Below are positions 27,430 to 35,999 of a stretch of 64,000 nt of DNA, piece by piece (the stretch's first letter is position 1; every line of letters starts with the position of its first letter). The stretch covers positions 372,001-436,000 of the forward strand of contig JAHBYH010000001.1 in assembly GCA_019636055.1 (NCBI GenBank), in the 5' to 3' direction. The stretch comes from Candidatus Paracaedibacteraceae bacterium (GTDB taxonomy: Bacteria; Pseudomonadota; Alphaproteobacteria; Paracaedibacterales; Paracaedibacteraceae). The translations under genes and the position numbers were made by a program. Below the pieces are notes generated by a model that did not search any database, was not told the origin of the DNA, and worked only from the letters and a program-made list of their open reading frames with translations.

Positions 27430-28311
27430 TTACTTGGAGCTCAGAACGACTGTGATATTACGTCCTATACCACACCGAGCAAAGGAACGATATAATTCTA
27501 AAGCATTATCAAGTCCAGCTTCCTGAATTAATAAATCCATACGAACCCGTGCGAAATGAGCGCTCTTGCCTTGTTTTGAGTCAAAAACATAATTACTGCC
27601 TTTATGCATCAAAAATACATCAACTGGAAAAGAACAATACATATCCTCAATTTTATAGCCTTGAGACTCAAGAAAAGGAACAATATTTGAAGTATTAAAA
27701 TAAGTTAAATGATCCGGAGGACAAAACCAATCAGCTTCATTAGTCATTTCTAACTCTAACAACCTATTTTGCAATTTACTGAAATCATTTGGAACAGTAA
27801 CAAGAACATATCCCCCCGGATTAAGGAGACTTTTCATTTCAGCCATCATCTTCTCAGGATCTAGAACATGCTCAAGTACATTCTTTGTTGCGCAAACATC
27901 AAATTTTCGGCCATCGCGTTTTAGTTGATCTAAATGATTAAATAGATCATCAGCTTTAAAGTAGTCTTTTAAATATGGATGCCACTTTGAAATCCCAAAT
28001 TCGCTGAAATCGACTCCGGCAACTTCATATCCAGCTTTATGGGCAGCATCAAGCAAAAAACCCTCACCACAACCAAATTCAGCAAACGTGCTTCCTTTTT
28101 TCACATTCAGCTTAGATAAAGCATGTATACATAGTTTAGCCTCAAACCTTTTATGATCAAGTTCTTCTGATGTATATTCCGTATCGTATGAATTATAGTT
28201 TGTGTCACTCTCTTGATAATACTTATTACGATAATAATCTGACAATTCCTCCTGAGTGGGTAAGGGTGATGCTCTGTAAAAATCATGGACTGTCTTCTGT
28301 TTCTTATACAC
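27430..28311 (-). CDS. Class I SAM-dependent methyltransferase
   Basis: A 293-aa methyltransferase. I prefer a GTG start at 28311: AGAGGA lies exactly 7 bases upstream and the upstream stop is 1 base before. An in-frame ATG at 28338 has no ribosome binding site and overlaps pseI by 26 bases. Motif I is FAEFGCGEGFLL (about 77-88), followed by VAGVDFSEFG, DVCATKNVLEHVLDPE and LLNPGGYVLVTVPND. The N-terminal region (YRASPLPTQEELSDYY) resembles sugar C- or O-methyltransferases of glycan clusters. It sits directly after pseI, so methylation of the nonulosonic acid or its neighbour sugar is plausible. Confidence 0.84.
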   Translation of the reverse strand: MYKKQKTVHDFYRASPLPTQEELSDYYRNKYYQESDTNYNSYDTEYTSEELDHKRFEAKLCIHALSKLNVKKGSTFAEFGCGEGFLLDAAHKAGYEVAGVDFSEFGISKWHPYLKDYFKADDLFNHLDQLKRDGRKFDVCATKNVLEHVLDPEKMMAEMKSLLNPGGYVLVTVPNDFSKLQNRLLELEMTNEADWFCPPDHLTYFNTSNIVPFLESQGYKIEDMYCSFPVDVFLMHKGSNYVFDSKQGKSAHFARVRMDLLIQEAGLDNALELYRSFARCGIGRNITVVLSSK

Positions 28312-28312
28312 T

Positions 28313-29338
28313 TTATTTTCCTCTTGATTTGATTTCATTTATAGAAATAGGATCACCAAATTTGTAATCTTCCATAGCTTTATGGTTTAGTAAATCTGGC
28401 ATAAACTTTGGTTCTAGCCCAAGTCCAGGACGTATAACTCTGATGTTTTTTTCAGTAAAGCTCTCTCCTGCTCTAATGGTGTCTGTCGCATAAATACTCC
28501 TGCGGAACACTTTATTCCCTAATTCAGCAGCACTTCGAGAATAGTTAACCGTTCCTATCGCTAATGATGCATTTAGAGCTTCCTCACATAGATATTTAAG
28601 CTCATGTGGCTCAAGAGAAAATGCAGAATCAACCCCCCCATCACGACGAGATAAAGTAAAGTGTTTTTCAATAACTTGCGCACCAAGAGCCACAGCAGCA
28701 ATTGCCACTGTGTTACTTAGAGTATGGTCAGATAAACCCACCTTAATGTTAGGAAATTTTTCTTTCAGATCAAGCATAGTCGCTAAATTAGAATTTTCTA
28801 TAGGTGCGGGATATTCACTGACACAATGTAAAAGGGTCAAATCATCACACCCACTCTCTGTAGCTATAGCTACAGCTTCTTGAATTTCTGCAAATGATGC
28901 CATACCAGTAGACATTATCATAGGCTTTTTTTTCTCAGCTATATAACGAATTAGAGGCAAATGAGTCAGCTCAAAAGAAGCAACTTTGTATAGAGGAGCC
29001 CCAAGCTCTTCCAGAAAATCAACCGCACTCTCATCAAACGGCGTTGAAAAAAGTGTAATCCCTATTTTGTCTGCAAAGTCAAATAATTCTTTGTGCCACT
29101 CCCAAGGAGTATGAGCTTGTTGATACAACTGATACAAGTTATATCCATCCCACAAACCTCCTTTAATATTAAAACCTGGTCCATCATGATTGATAGTGAT
29201 GGTATCTGCTGTGTAAGTTTGTATCTTAACAGCACTAGCACCCGCTTTATGCGCCTCTTCAATAATCTGAAAAGCTCGATTAATATCACCGTTATGGTTA
29301 CCAGAAAGTTCAGCAATAATATATGGTTTAGAGTTCAT
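28313..29338 (-). CDS. pseI: Pseudaminic acid synthase
   Basis: NeuB-family enzyme that condenses phosphoenolpyruvate with 2,4-diacetamido-2,4,6-trideoxy-L-altrose to pseudaminic acid. It has 341 aa. A TIM barrel starts YIIAELSGNHNGD, with KIQTYTADTIT, STPFDESAVDFLE, STGM, GLSDHT and IEKHFTL. A C-terminal SAF antifreeze-like domain (about 285-341) is visible as RSIYATDTIRAGE. The GLWDGYNLYQLYQQAHTPWEW-type stretch near residue 62 is typical of PseI and not of sialic-acid NeuB. It works after PseG. Confidence 0.93.
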   Translation of the reverse strand: MNSKPYIIAELSGNHNGDINRAFQIIEEAHKAGASAVKIQTYTADTITINHDGPGFNIKGGLWDGYNLYQLYQQAHTPWEWHKELFDFADKIGITLFSTPFDESAVDFLEELGAPLYKVASFELTHLPLIRYIAEKKKPMIMSTGMASFAEIQEAVAIATESGCDDLTLLHCVSEYPAPIENSNLATMLDLKEKFPNIKVGLSDHTLSNTVAIAAVALGAQVIEKHFTLSRRDGGVDSAFSLEPHELKYLCEEALNASLAIGTVNYSRSAAELGNKVFRRSIYATDTIRAGESFTEKNIRVIRPGLGLEPKFMPDLLNHKAMEDYKFGDPISINEIKSRGK

Positions 29339-30008
29339 TATAGACCCCCCTTAGCAGAATAAATGCTTCTGCATGTTGTTTAAAACAGTCAGCCCCTCTC
29401 ATCTGTGAAAGAGCTAAAATCTTTTCCATTGACCTCGCATGAGGATAGCCTCTCATTTCAGAGGCATAACAATCAAGATACTTCATTTTTTCATTAATGA
29501 CATCCGATATATCAATGTACAGATTAGGCACATAAGGCTCTTCTCCTAAGTTCCAATGGGTACTAGAAGGGACCTCAAATGATAATATTGTTGGCACAAA
29601 ACATTCGCTTCCTGGCCTACTTGCGGTTAAAACCGCATTCGCTGTTAATCTGTGGTCTAAGTTTAGGTCATGTCTGTAATGTGTAAGAATTGTATCTGGC
29701 TGTGTTTTTAGCAAGAATTTCTCAATTTCTTTTACCACTGTTAAAAATGGAACCGTATCTAATTGATTGTCTGGAAAATCCAAATAATCAGATGTTTTGG
29801 GCCCTAAGAATTTAACAGCTTTTTCATATCCCTCATGACGTATATCCATGTCATTCGCATCAATATGATCTCGAGCTGATATACCATTGGTCATGAATAA
29901 TAGATGAACATCAAACCCTTTTTTTTTGCACTTTAACAAAGTCCCGCCACATCCAAAAACCTCATCGTCAGGATGCGCAGCAATAACTGCTATCGTTTTT
30001 TTAGACAT
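29328..30008 (-). CDS. PIG-L family deacetylase
   Basis: A 226-aa zinc-dependent LmbE/PIG-L-type N-deacetylase. The metal motif AHPDDEVFGCGG is at residues 11-22 and HYRHDLNLDH in the middle provides the third ligand. Such enzymes remove N-acetyl groups from GlcNAc-like sugars. It overlaps both neighbours (8 and 11 bases) and lies inside the nonulosonic-acid genes, so it may deacetylate a pseudaminic-acid intermediate before a different acyl group is added. That step is inference. Confidence 0.88.
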   Translation of the reverse strand: MSKKTIAVIAAHPDDEVFGCGGTLLKCKKKGFDVHLLFMTNGISARDHIDANDMDIRHEGYEKAVKFLGPKTSDYLDFPDNQLDTVPFLTVVKEIEKFLLKTQPDTILTHYRHDLNLDHRLTANAVLTASRPGSECFVPTILSFEVPSSTHWNLGEEPYVPNLYIDISDVINEKMKYLDCYASEMRGYPHARSMEKILALSQMRGADCFKQHAEAFILLRGVYNEL

Positions 30009-30792
30009 GGGTATTCTCCTTCAGATACTGGACATAGTTTTTATCCGCCATAGCAACTACCCCATGATGAACAAATTCTGAGTTATTAAAAAAATCTATC
30101 TCGCTCCCGTCTAGCGCAGAAATATAACCACCAGCTTCTAATAAAATTAGATATGGAGGTAGCAAATCCCAATCACGGATAACAACATCTTTAAAAAAGA
30201 AATCAGCCGTCCCATCAGCAACTCGACAAATTTTCAAACCAATACTTCCTGATTCAATGTATTCAGATTGTCTCATTCGCCCAATAATTTCCTTGAGAGA
30301 ATCAATTGGTTCGGGATAATTATCTATTACTCTAATCACATCCTGATTTTTTCTTACAGCTAATGGGCGATAATTTAAAAATGCACCTGCGCCACGTATG
30401 GCATAGAACATATGATCAAATTCCGGGGCATAAACTACAGACACGACAGGAAGCCCATAATTTAACAATGCCAGCTGAATGACATATCCAGGAAAATTAT
30501 GAACAAGGCTAGACGTACCATCAATCGGATCGATCACAATACTATATTCAGAAGATTTAATTTTAAATACGTCTACACTGTCTATGGACTCTTCTGAAAG
30601 AACTGGAATAGAAGGGAATAACTGCCCTAAAGATTCCACAAGAAAATTATGAATAATTATGTCTAGCTCAGCTTTTACTTGTGTTCCTTCTGTATAAAAA
30701 CTGAGATCATTCTCTTTTTTATAACTGATTATTACAGATCCAGCTTTTCTTACAATATCTTGAATTTTATTAGCAATCTCTACATAGTTCAT
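30001..30792 (-). CDS. Inositol monophosphatase-family phosphatase
   Basis: A 263-aa Mg-dependent phosphatase of the IMPase/CysQ superfamily. It has the metal motifs LSEES (about 66-70), DPIDGTSSLVHN (about 84-95) and IRDWDLLPPYLILLEAGG. Substrates in the family include inositol phosphate, PAP and sugar phosphates. The operon position suggests removal of a phosphate from a sugar intermediate, for example a 9-phosphate of a nonulosonic acid. I cannot tell this from a PAP phosphatase by sequence. It overlaps the ATP-grasp gene by 4 bases. Confidence 0.88.
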   Translation of the reverse strand: MNYVEIANKIQDIVRKAGSVIISYKKENDLSFYTEGTQVKAELDIIIHNFLVESLGQLFPSIPVLSEESIDSVDVFKIKSSEYSIVIDPIDGTSSLVHNFPGYVIQLALLNYGLPVVSVVYAPEFDHMFYAIRGAGAFLNYRPLAVRKNQDVIRVIDNYPEPIDSLKEIIGRMRQSEYIESGSIGLKICRVADGTADFFFKDVVIRDWDLLPPYLILLEAGGYISALDGSEIDFFNNSEFVHHGVVAMADKNYVQYLKENTHV

Positions 30793-31778
30793 TTGTAAGA
30801 AATTATCCTGTTAGTTAAATCATCATATACACTCAAATCAATATATTCCTCTAATGTCCCCCTCAACATAACTAAATTTTCTTTAATTTCAGTGTAGTTA
30901 CCATATGTTGTTCCCAAAAAAACATCCAAGGGGGCTAAAAACTCATTCATACCTGCCTCGATTGTAAGCGAGACTGTAGTCGAAAAACGTGGATTAATTT
31001 CAAAAATATAAGGTTTAGAATCAATTTCATTAATTATTAATTGAACATTAACCGGGTTATCTAACTTGAATTTTTTGACAAGATCAACACCGAGCTGCCA
31101 TAAGACATCATTTTTTTCAACAGCAGCAAAACGTGTAATACCTTTTTTATCGATAATTTTCTTTGAAACAACAGCCAAGAATTCACATTTAGAATTTGCC
31201 ACCACGGAAATAGTGTATTCATCACCTTGGATGAGGGATTGTATTATATACTGATCATATGACCCTTTTAATATTTCTAAAGCCTCTTTTAAATCATCCT
31301 CATTTTCTATAATTCGGATTCCACGACTTCCTCTACCACTACGTGGTTTTATAATAGCAGGAAATTCAACCCCATCTAAATTATCACCTAACAAAAACGT
31401 CTTAGGAACATCAATTGCATTACGAGAAAGCTCTTTCATCAGTTGATATTTATCGATTGCCGTTTCAACAAATTTAACGTTAGGGCAAATTACTTTTAAG
31501 GCATCACTTTCCAGAGACTTTAACGGAATAATCTCCTCATCAATAAGGGGATAAATAAAGTCAACAGCAAAATTGGAGCAAATATCTTGAATTCTAGTCA
31601 AGAAATTAGGGTGACTAGAATCGGGAACAACAATATTGACATCACCAAAAAGCAAACCATATGCTTTTGGATTTGCATCAACTGCAACCACTTTAAAGTC
31701 ATTTTTCTGGGCCATTTGTATTAAATAGCGGCCTGCTGCACCACCAACTCCGGTGATTAAGATCGTTTTTTTAGTCAT
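30789..31778 (-). CDS. ATP-grasp ligase, CarB-like
   Basis: A 329-aa ATP-grasp enzyme. The N-terminal Rossmann-like domain (ILITGVGGAAGRYLIQMA, 5-22) is followed by the ATP-grasp core with FPAIIKPRSGRGSRGI (about 133-148), IIQSLIQGDEYTI and the metal-binding stretch IFEINPRFSTT. Such clustered enzymes form amide or peptide-like bonds between a carboxylate and an amine. In a nonulosonic-acid operon it may attach an amino acid to the sugar, which is inferred. Distinct from carbamoyl-phosphate synthase by its small size. Confidence 0.82.
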   Translation of the reverse strand: MTKKTILITGVGGAAGRYLIQMAQKNDFKVVAVDANPKAYGLLFGDVNIVVPDSSHPNFLTRIQDICSNFAVDFIYPLIDEEIIPLKSLESDALKVICPNVKFVETAIDKYQLMKELSRNAIDVPKTFLLGDNLDGVEFPAIIKPRSGRGSRGIRIIENEDDLKEALEILKGSYDQYIIQSLIQGDEYTISVVANSKCEFLAVVSKKIIDKKGITRFAAVEKNDVLWQLGVDLVKKFKLDNPVNVQLIINEIDSKPYIFEINPRFSTTVSLTIEAGMNEFLAPLDVFLGTTYGNYTEIKENLVMLRGTLEEYIDLSVYDDLTNRIISYK

Positions 31779-33147
31779 TTTTAACCCAACAACAATTCTC
31801 TTCTCTTTTTACAAAACCTGCTTTAGCAAAAGATTTTTGTGAAGCCTGATTTTCTATATTAACATATCCGACAAGGGGCCTTTTTTCAAAACACCTTAAA
31901 ATTACTTTTAATGCGCTTGTACCTATCCCTCGATTCTGAAATATTGGAATCACGTACCAATTGATCTCATATTCCGATTCTGTGTTCAGACTAACAGATA
32001 TAAAGCCAGCATCATTCCCCATAAACTGAATAATATAAGCTACTTTCTCATTTATTATTGCCTGATTAAACCACTGCACATGCTCATCATAGGTTGGCAC
32101 TTCTGGATTACGAAAATACTTGCGCAATCCAGGAATATTTTGCCACTCAAATAGAAGGTCAACGTCTCTTAAAGAGATCGGCCGAAGCGTTACATTTGCA
32201 CAATTATTTTCAATTACTTTATTTATAATAGAATCAAAGTTCTGACCTAAACTCATAGTTAAAATCAAATTAATAAGTAAAGAAAAATCTTCTATATGGA
32301 CAGCCTCGTTTAAATCAAATGATATCCCTTTATCCTTCATAAAATCAAATATCAACGCCTGGTTATCAGCCGTCTGGATAAGAACCTGTGGCAGCCCTAA
32401 ATAAAGGCGTTCCCAGACACTACTACCCGCTGCACCGATACACAAATCGGCGTCGTACATGAGTTGAGCCATATCAGCATTCACATGAAAGGTAGCATCC
32501 AATTTATGCTCTAGAGCGTACTTTTCTAATGCCTCACGGTTAGCTGAAGTGAACCCTAAAACAATATCGATCTTACCCTGAAATTCACTTTTAACAATCA
32601 TCTCAAGAGCTTTTAATGCATAATTTTTAGGATCACTACCACCGAGACTAACAAGAATTCTCTCAACTTTTGTTGTATTACGTCTCTTCTCAAGCGCTTT
32701 ATCGCGCATTTGGCGAATTTCTTTGCGCAATAAAACATAGTCTATGCCCGTTAGAATTTCACAATGACTCGGCACTAAAGATTTATAGTCATCGACTGCA
32801 CGGCCATAGGTTTGATCAAGCAAAATATCACAGTCATGCTGACGATTAGCAAGATCATCAATAACCAAGATTTTTCTCGCAAATTCGCGCATTTTTGATT
32901 CATAGTCATGATCTAAACCATAATGATCAATCACTAAAAAATCAGCTTTCTGACTCAATTCATCATCGGGATCAATTCTCTCGAATCGTGATAAGGCCGG
33001 GATAAAATCATAGGTTTCCTGAGTCGTAATGACTTTACAATTCCATCCTTTTTCAGCCAATTCATCTGCAATGACACAGGATCGGATTGCATGCCCCGCA
33101 CCGACAGAAAAACTGGCTTCAAATCTGAAGAGAGCAATTTTGCTCAT
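31771..33147 (-). CDS. pseG: PseG hydrolase fused to a GNAT acetyltransferase (PseH-like)
   Basis: A 458-aa fusion. Residues 1-300 are UDP-2,4-diacetamido-2,4,6-trideoxy-beta-L-altropyranose hydrolase: GAGHAIRSCVIADEL (17-31), VIDHYGLD, LLDQTYGR, VSLGGSDPKN, and CIGAAGSSVWERLYLGLP. Residues about 315-458 form a GNAT N-acetyltransferase (LRPISLRDVDLLFEWQN; acetyl-CoA loop FQNRGIGTSALK), matching PseH, which acetylates the 4-amino group just before PseG acts. The fusion thus joins two consecutive steps. No separate pseH gene is seen in the window. Confidence 0.9.
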   Translation of the reverse strand: MSKIALFRFEASFSVGAGHAIRSCVIADELAEKGWNCKVITTQETYDFIPALSRFERIDPDDELSQKADFLVIDHYGLDHDYESKMREFARKILVIDDLANRQHDCDILLDQTYGRAVDDYKSLVPSHCEILTGIDYVLLRKEIRQMRDKALEKRRNTTKVERILVSLGGSDPKNYALKALEMIVKSEFQGKIDIVLGFTSANREALEKYALEHKLDATFHVNADMAQLMYDADLCIGAAGSSVWERLYLGLPQVLIQTADNQALIFDFMKDKGISFDLNEAVHIEDFSLLINLILTMSLGQNFDSIINKVIENNCANVTLRPISLRDVDLLFEWQNIPGLRKYFRNPEVPTYDEHVQWFNQAIINEKVAYIIQFMGNDAGFISVSLNTESEYEINWYVIPIFQNRGIGTSALKVILRCFEKRPLVGYVNIENQASQKSFAKAGFVKREENCCWVKND

Positions 33148-33148
33148 C

Positions 33149-35173
33149 CTACCTCACTTTAAACAGTGGTTTAATTGATGGTGTCTTCAAGATATCGAAC
33201 AATCGATCTTGATGAACAGCATCGGCCACAATCCCACAAACATCTCTGAACGCATCCAAAATTTTGATCTGATCGACAGCGGTATGTCCAAAATTCACAT
33301 TGAACGATCCGTTAATCAAAATTCCGCGTTTCAGCATCTCTTCTACAAATAGGGTCTTAATATCAAAACCGCTATACTTTCCGTAATCTTTATACGCCAG
33401 AATTTGCCACGGTGCTAAGCCTATAATCCCAATAACTTGGTCTAAATCATAGGATTTCAATATCGCTTGTGCTTGCGTCCCAATTTCTGAACCATAACTC
33501 CAAAGTTGATCCGTGACATTCTCACGAATGATTTTATCAACTGTCGCAATGGATGCAGCCAAGGATAACGCTTCCCCACCAAAAGTTCCAGAGAAGAAAA
33601 TCTCTTCCATTTCTTTCATGATGTGATCTTGGCCAACGATTGCTGAAATTGGCATACCATTACCCATGGCTTTTCCAAAACAGGACAAATGCGGGGTTAC
33701 GCCAAAATATTCTTGCGCACCGCCATTGGCAAATCTGAATCCGGTCACAACCTCGTCAAAAACAAAGACCGTTCCGTATTTTTCACATAGATCCTTTAGA
33801 CCTTGCAAATATCCGGGCTGAGGTGCAGCTACATTGCAAGGCTCCATAATAAAGGCAGCATATTGCTCTGTTTTCAAAAGCTCTTCTGCCTTTTCAAGGT
33901 CATTATACGGTACCACTGAGGTCAATTCAGACACAGCCTTTGGAACACCTTTGTTTCGTGTCGTCGTCCCAATGTACCAGTCTTGCCAACCATGGTATCC
34001 ACAAGCAATCACACGTTCACGGCCGGTGTGGGCTCGCGAAAGTCGGATAGCCGCCGATGTTACATCCGTACCGTTCTTAGCAAAACGTACTTTTTCAGCA
34101 GAGGGAATCAACTGGCATAACTTTTCAGCTAAAATGAATTCCAAGTCCGTGGCTAAACTAAATGAAATCCCGCGAGATAATTGGTCTTGAATCGCTTCAT
34201 TAACATCCGGATCATTGTACCCCAAAACAACAGGCAATAAACCACTCACAAGGTCGACATATTCATTGCCATCCACATCCCAAACGCGCCCACCAACACC
34301 ATGGGTGAGAAACATCGGGGATGTTCCTTCTGGATATTGAATATAGGACTTACTGAATGTTTGTGATCCGAGTGGAATTGTCCCAAGAGCACGTTTCAGC
34401 AATTCATTTGATATTGAAAAGTCTGTGTTAAATGTTATCTCTTCCTTTAAAGATTTAGCAAAACCTTCGTTACGTTTTTCGTCTGGGCGTTTGATTTCCG
34501 GATGTGCCGCAAGCACAGCTAAGACATCCCATGTGGTTGGCTCAGACTTACAATACGCAACAATATCAGAGATATAAGTCAAGTCTGCAGGGGAATCAAC
34601 AGTCCAGCGATGATCGCTTAGATTGACTCCAACGCTCGGGACATTTTTAACGCGGAATTTGTATTGATTATTACGAATATACGGCGTTACATGTTCCCTA
34701 TCACTTGGTCGTGTTGCGTTTTCATGGGCTTGGATCAGTGCTGCCATCGTGAAAACTTCGCAATCGAGTCCATCAGGCCACGTCGCCGGCAAAACATTTG
34801 ACGCATAATCCGCCGAATCAGTTACCACCAAGTGTAAAACCTGAGATGCCAATGCTGGGTCAAGCAAAGGGCAGTCAGACGTAATTCGCATGATAATATC
34901 AGCCTTATAAGTTGTCGCTGCTTCATAATAGCGCGCCAGCACATCTGATTCGTTTCCACGAAAGCAATCGATCTGGTTGTTTTGGCAGTAATCATAAATA
35001 GCATCATCTTGGGACTCTGTTGATGTTGCAACAACAACCTGATCAATCAAAGCAATTCGACGAGCTCGGTCAACAACCCATTGGATAATTGTTTTATCCT
35101 GAAGCTTTTCCAAAACTTTCCCTGGAAAACGTGTAGATCCCATACGCGCTTGGATGATGACAACTTTATTCAT
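33149..35173 (-). CDS. SpsF-type cytidylyltransferase fused to a class III aminotransferase
   Basis: A 674-aa two-domain enzyme. Residues 1-235 are a CMP-sugar synthetase of the SpsF type (IIQARMGSTRFPGKVL, 6-21; RITSDCPLLDP near 96), the likely PseF function activating pseudaminic acid to CMP-Pse. Residues about 260-674 are a PLP enzyme of the glutamate-1-semialdehyde aminomutase fold (GVGGRVWDVDGNEYVDLVSG; NGTDVTSAAIRLSRA; FDEVVTGFR; the Lys in CFGKAMGNGMPISA). What the transaminase half acts on is unknown. A second amino group on the sugar is one option. No separate pseF is seen. Confidence 0.87.
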   Translation of the reverse strand: MNKVVIIQARMGSTRFPGKVLEKLQDKTIIQWVVDRARRIALIDQVVVATSTESQDDAIYDYCQNNQIDCFRGNESDVLARYYEAATTYKADIIMRITSDCPLLDPALASQVLHLVVTDSADYASNVLPATWPDGLDCEVFTMAALIQAHENATRPSDREHVTPYIRNNQYKFRVKNVPSVGVNLSDHRWTVDSPADLTYISDIVAYCKSEPTTWDVLAVLAAHPEIKRPDEKRNEGFAKSLKEEITFNTDFSISNELLKRALGTIPLGSQTFSKSYIQYPEGTSPMFLTHGVGGRVWDVDGNEYVDLVSGLLPVVLGYNDPDVNEAIQDQLSRGISFSLATDLEFILAEKLCQLIPSAEKVRFAKNGTDVTSAAIRLSRAHTGRERVIACGYHGWQDWYIGTTTRNKGVPKAVSELTSVVPYNDLEKAEELLKTEQYAAFIMEPCNVAAPQPGYLQGLKDLCEKYGTVFVFDEVVTGFRFANGGAQEYFGVTPHLSCFGKAMGNGMPISAIVGQDHIMKEMEEIFFSGTFGGEALSLAASIATVDKIIRENVTDQLWSYGSEIGTQAQAILKSYDLDQVIGIIGLAPWQILAYKDYGKYSGFDIKTLFVEEMLKRGILINGSFNVNFGHTAVDQIKILDAFRDVCGIVADAVHQDRLFDILKTPSIKPLFKVR

Positions 35174-35994
35174 GATAAAAACGTCCAGTTTTTGGGGTTA
35201 ATAAGAGGGTGATCCACTGGTTGAAATTCAGGAACAGCAGTCTGATTCTGTAGAGCTTCAATAATTTGTTCAAGATCTTGTACGCTCGATACACCCAAGA
35301 CCCAAGCAAACACAAAATCCTGCGCCATCGCCCAACTTAATAAGGAGGGCAATGTATTTCCTTGTATTTTTTTCTTCAAATCCAACCAATGAGTTTTTAA
35401 AGGAGCTAATCCCACAGGCAAATCATCAGCCAACAGAATGCCTTGTAAAAATAAAGACCGAGCATGAACTTCAATATTATTTGATCTTATAAATTCAACA
35501 AACGGGTCTGTCTTGCAGATTTGGTTAAACGGATTCAAAGGGATTTGAATAAGGTCAGGCATAAAATATGAGGCAAATGCATATAACTCCTCAGGTTCAT
35601 AAATAGAAATGCCTAATTTTGCCTGTGGAAATGCACTTTTAAGACCTGTCATTAACTCTTGAATTTGTTCTGCTGAAACTTGAGCTAAATTCTGAGGATC
35701 ATGAATCAAAATTCCATAATACGGGATTTGAGTTGCCGATAGTTTCTGGATAGCATCATTAACTTCATCAAGAACACTGATCTTAGTAATAATTCTTAGA
35801 CCTTGCAAATCCTGCGGTGGAACGACTTCTGTTAAATTCCCATATCCCAGTGCCGTATCTAATCCGGAAAGCCCCTTAGATTTTGCATAAGACAAAACCT
35901 CGGATGCTGTTTTGGATGACAAGCTTTTGCCATCAGAAAGCACCCCATATGGCTTGACAAAATTAGCGGTTCCTAAAAGGACTTTTTGCAACAT
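35170..35994 (-). CDS. Aldo/keto reductase family protein
   Basis: A TIM-barrel NADPH oxidoreductase of 274 aa. The start at 35994 is 5 bases beyond the upstream stop; an in-frame codon at 36015 would overlap pseC. It has LLGTANFVKPYGV (about 6-18), the catalytic Asp-Tyr region GLDTALGYGN (about 45-54), the Lys in ITKISV and the catalytic His in LIHDPQN. All four tetrad residues appear present. It sits between pseC and the SpsF fusion with a 4-base overlap, so it probably reduces a keto-sugar of the nonulosonic pathway. Confidence 0.82.
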   Translation of the reverse strand: MLQKVLLGTANFVKPYGVLSDGKSLSSKTASEVLSYAKSKGLSGLDTALGYGNLTEVVPPQDLQGLRIITKISVLDEVNDAIQKLSATQIPYYGILIHDPQNLAQVSAEQIQELMTGLKSAFPQAKLGISIYEPEELYAFASYFMPDLIQIPLNPFNQICKTDPFVEFIRSNNIEVHARSLFLQGILLADDLPVGLAPLKTHWLDLKKKIQGNTLPSLLSWAMAQDFVFAWVLGVSSVQDLEQIIEALQNQTAVPEFQPVDHPLINPKNWTFLS

Positions 35995-35999
35995 CACTA

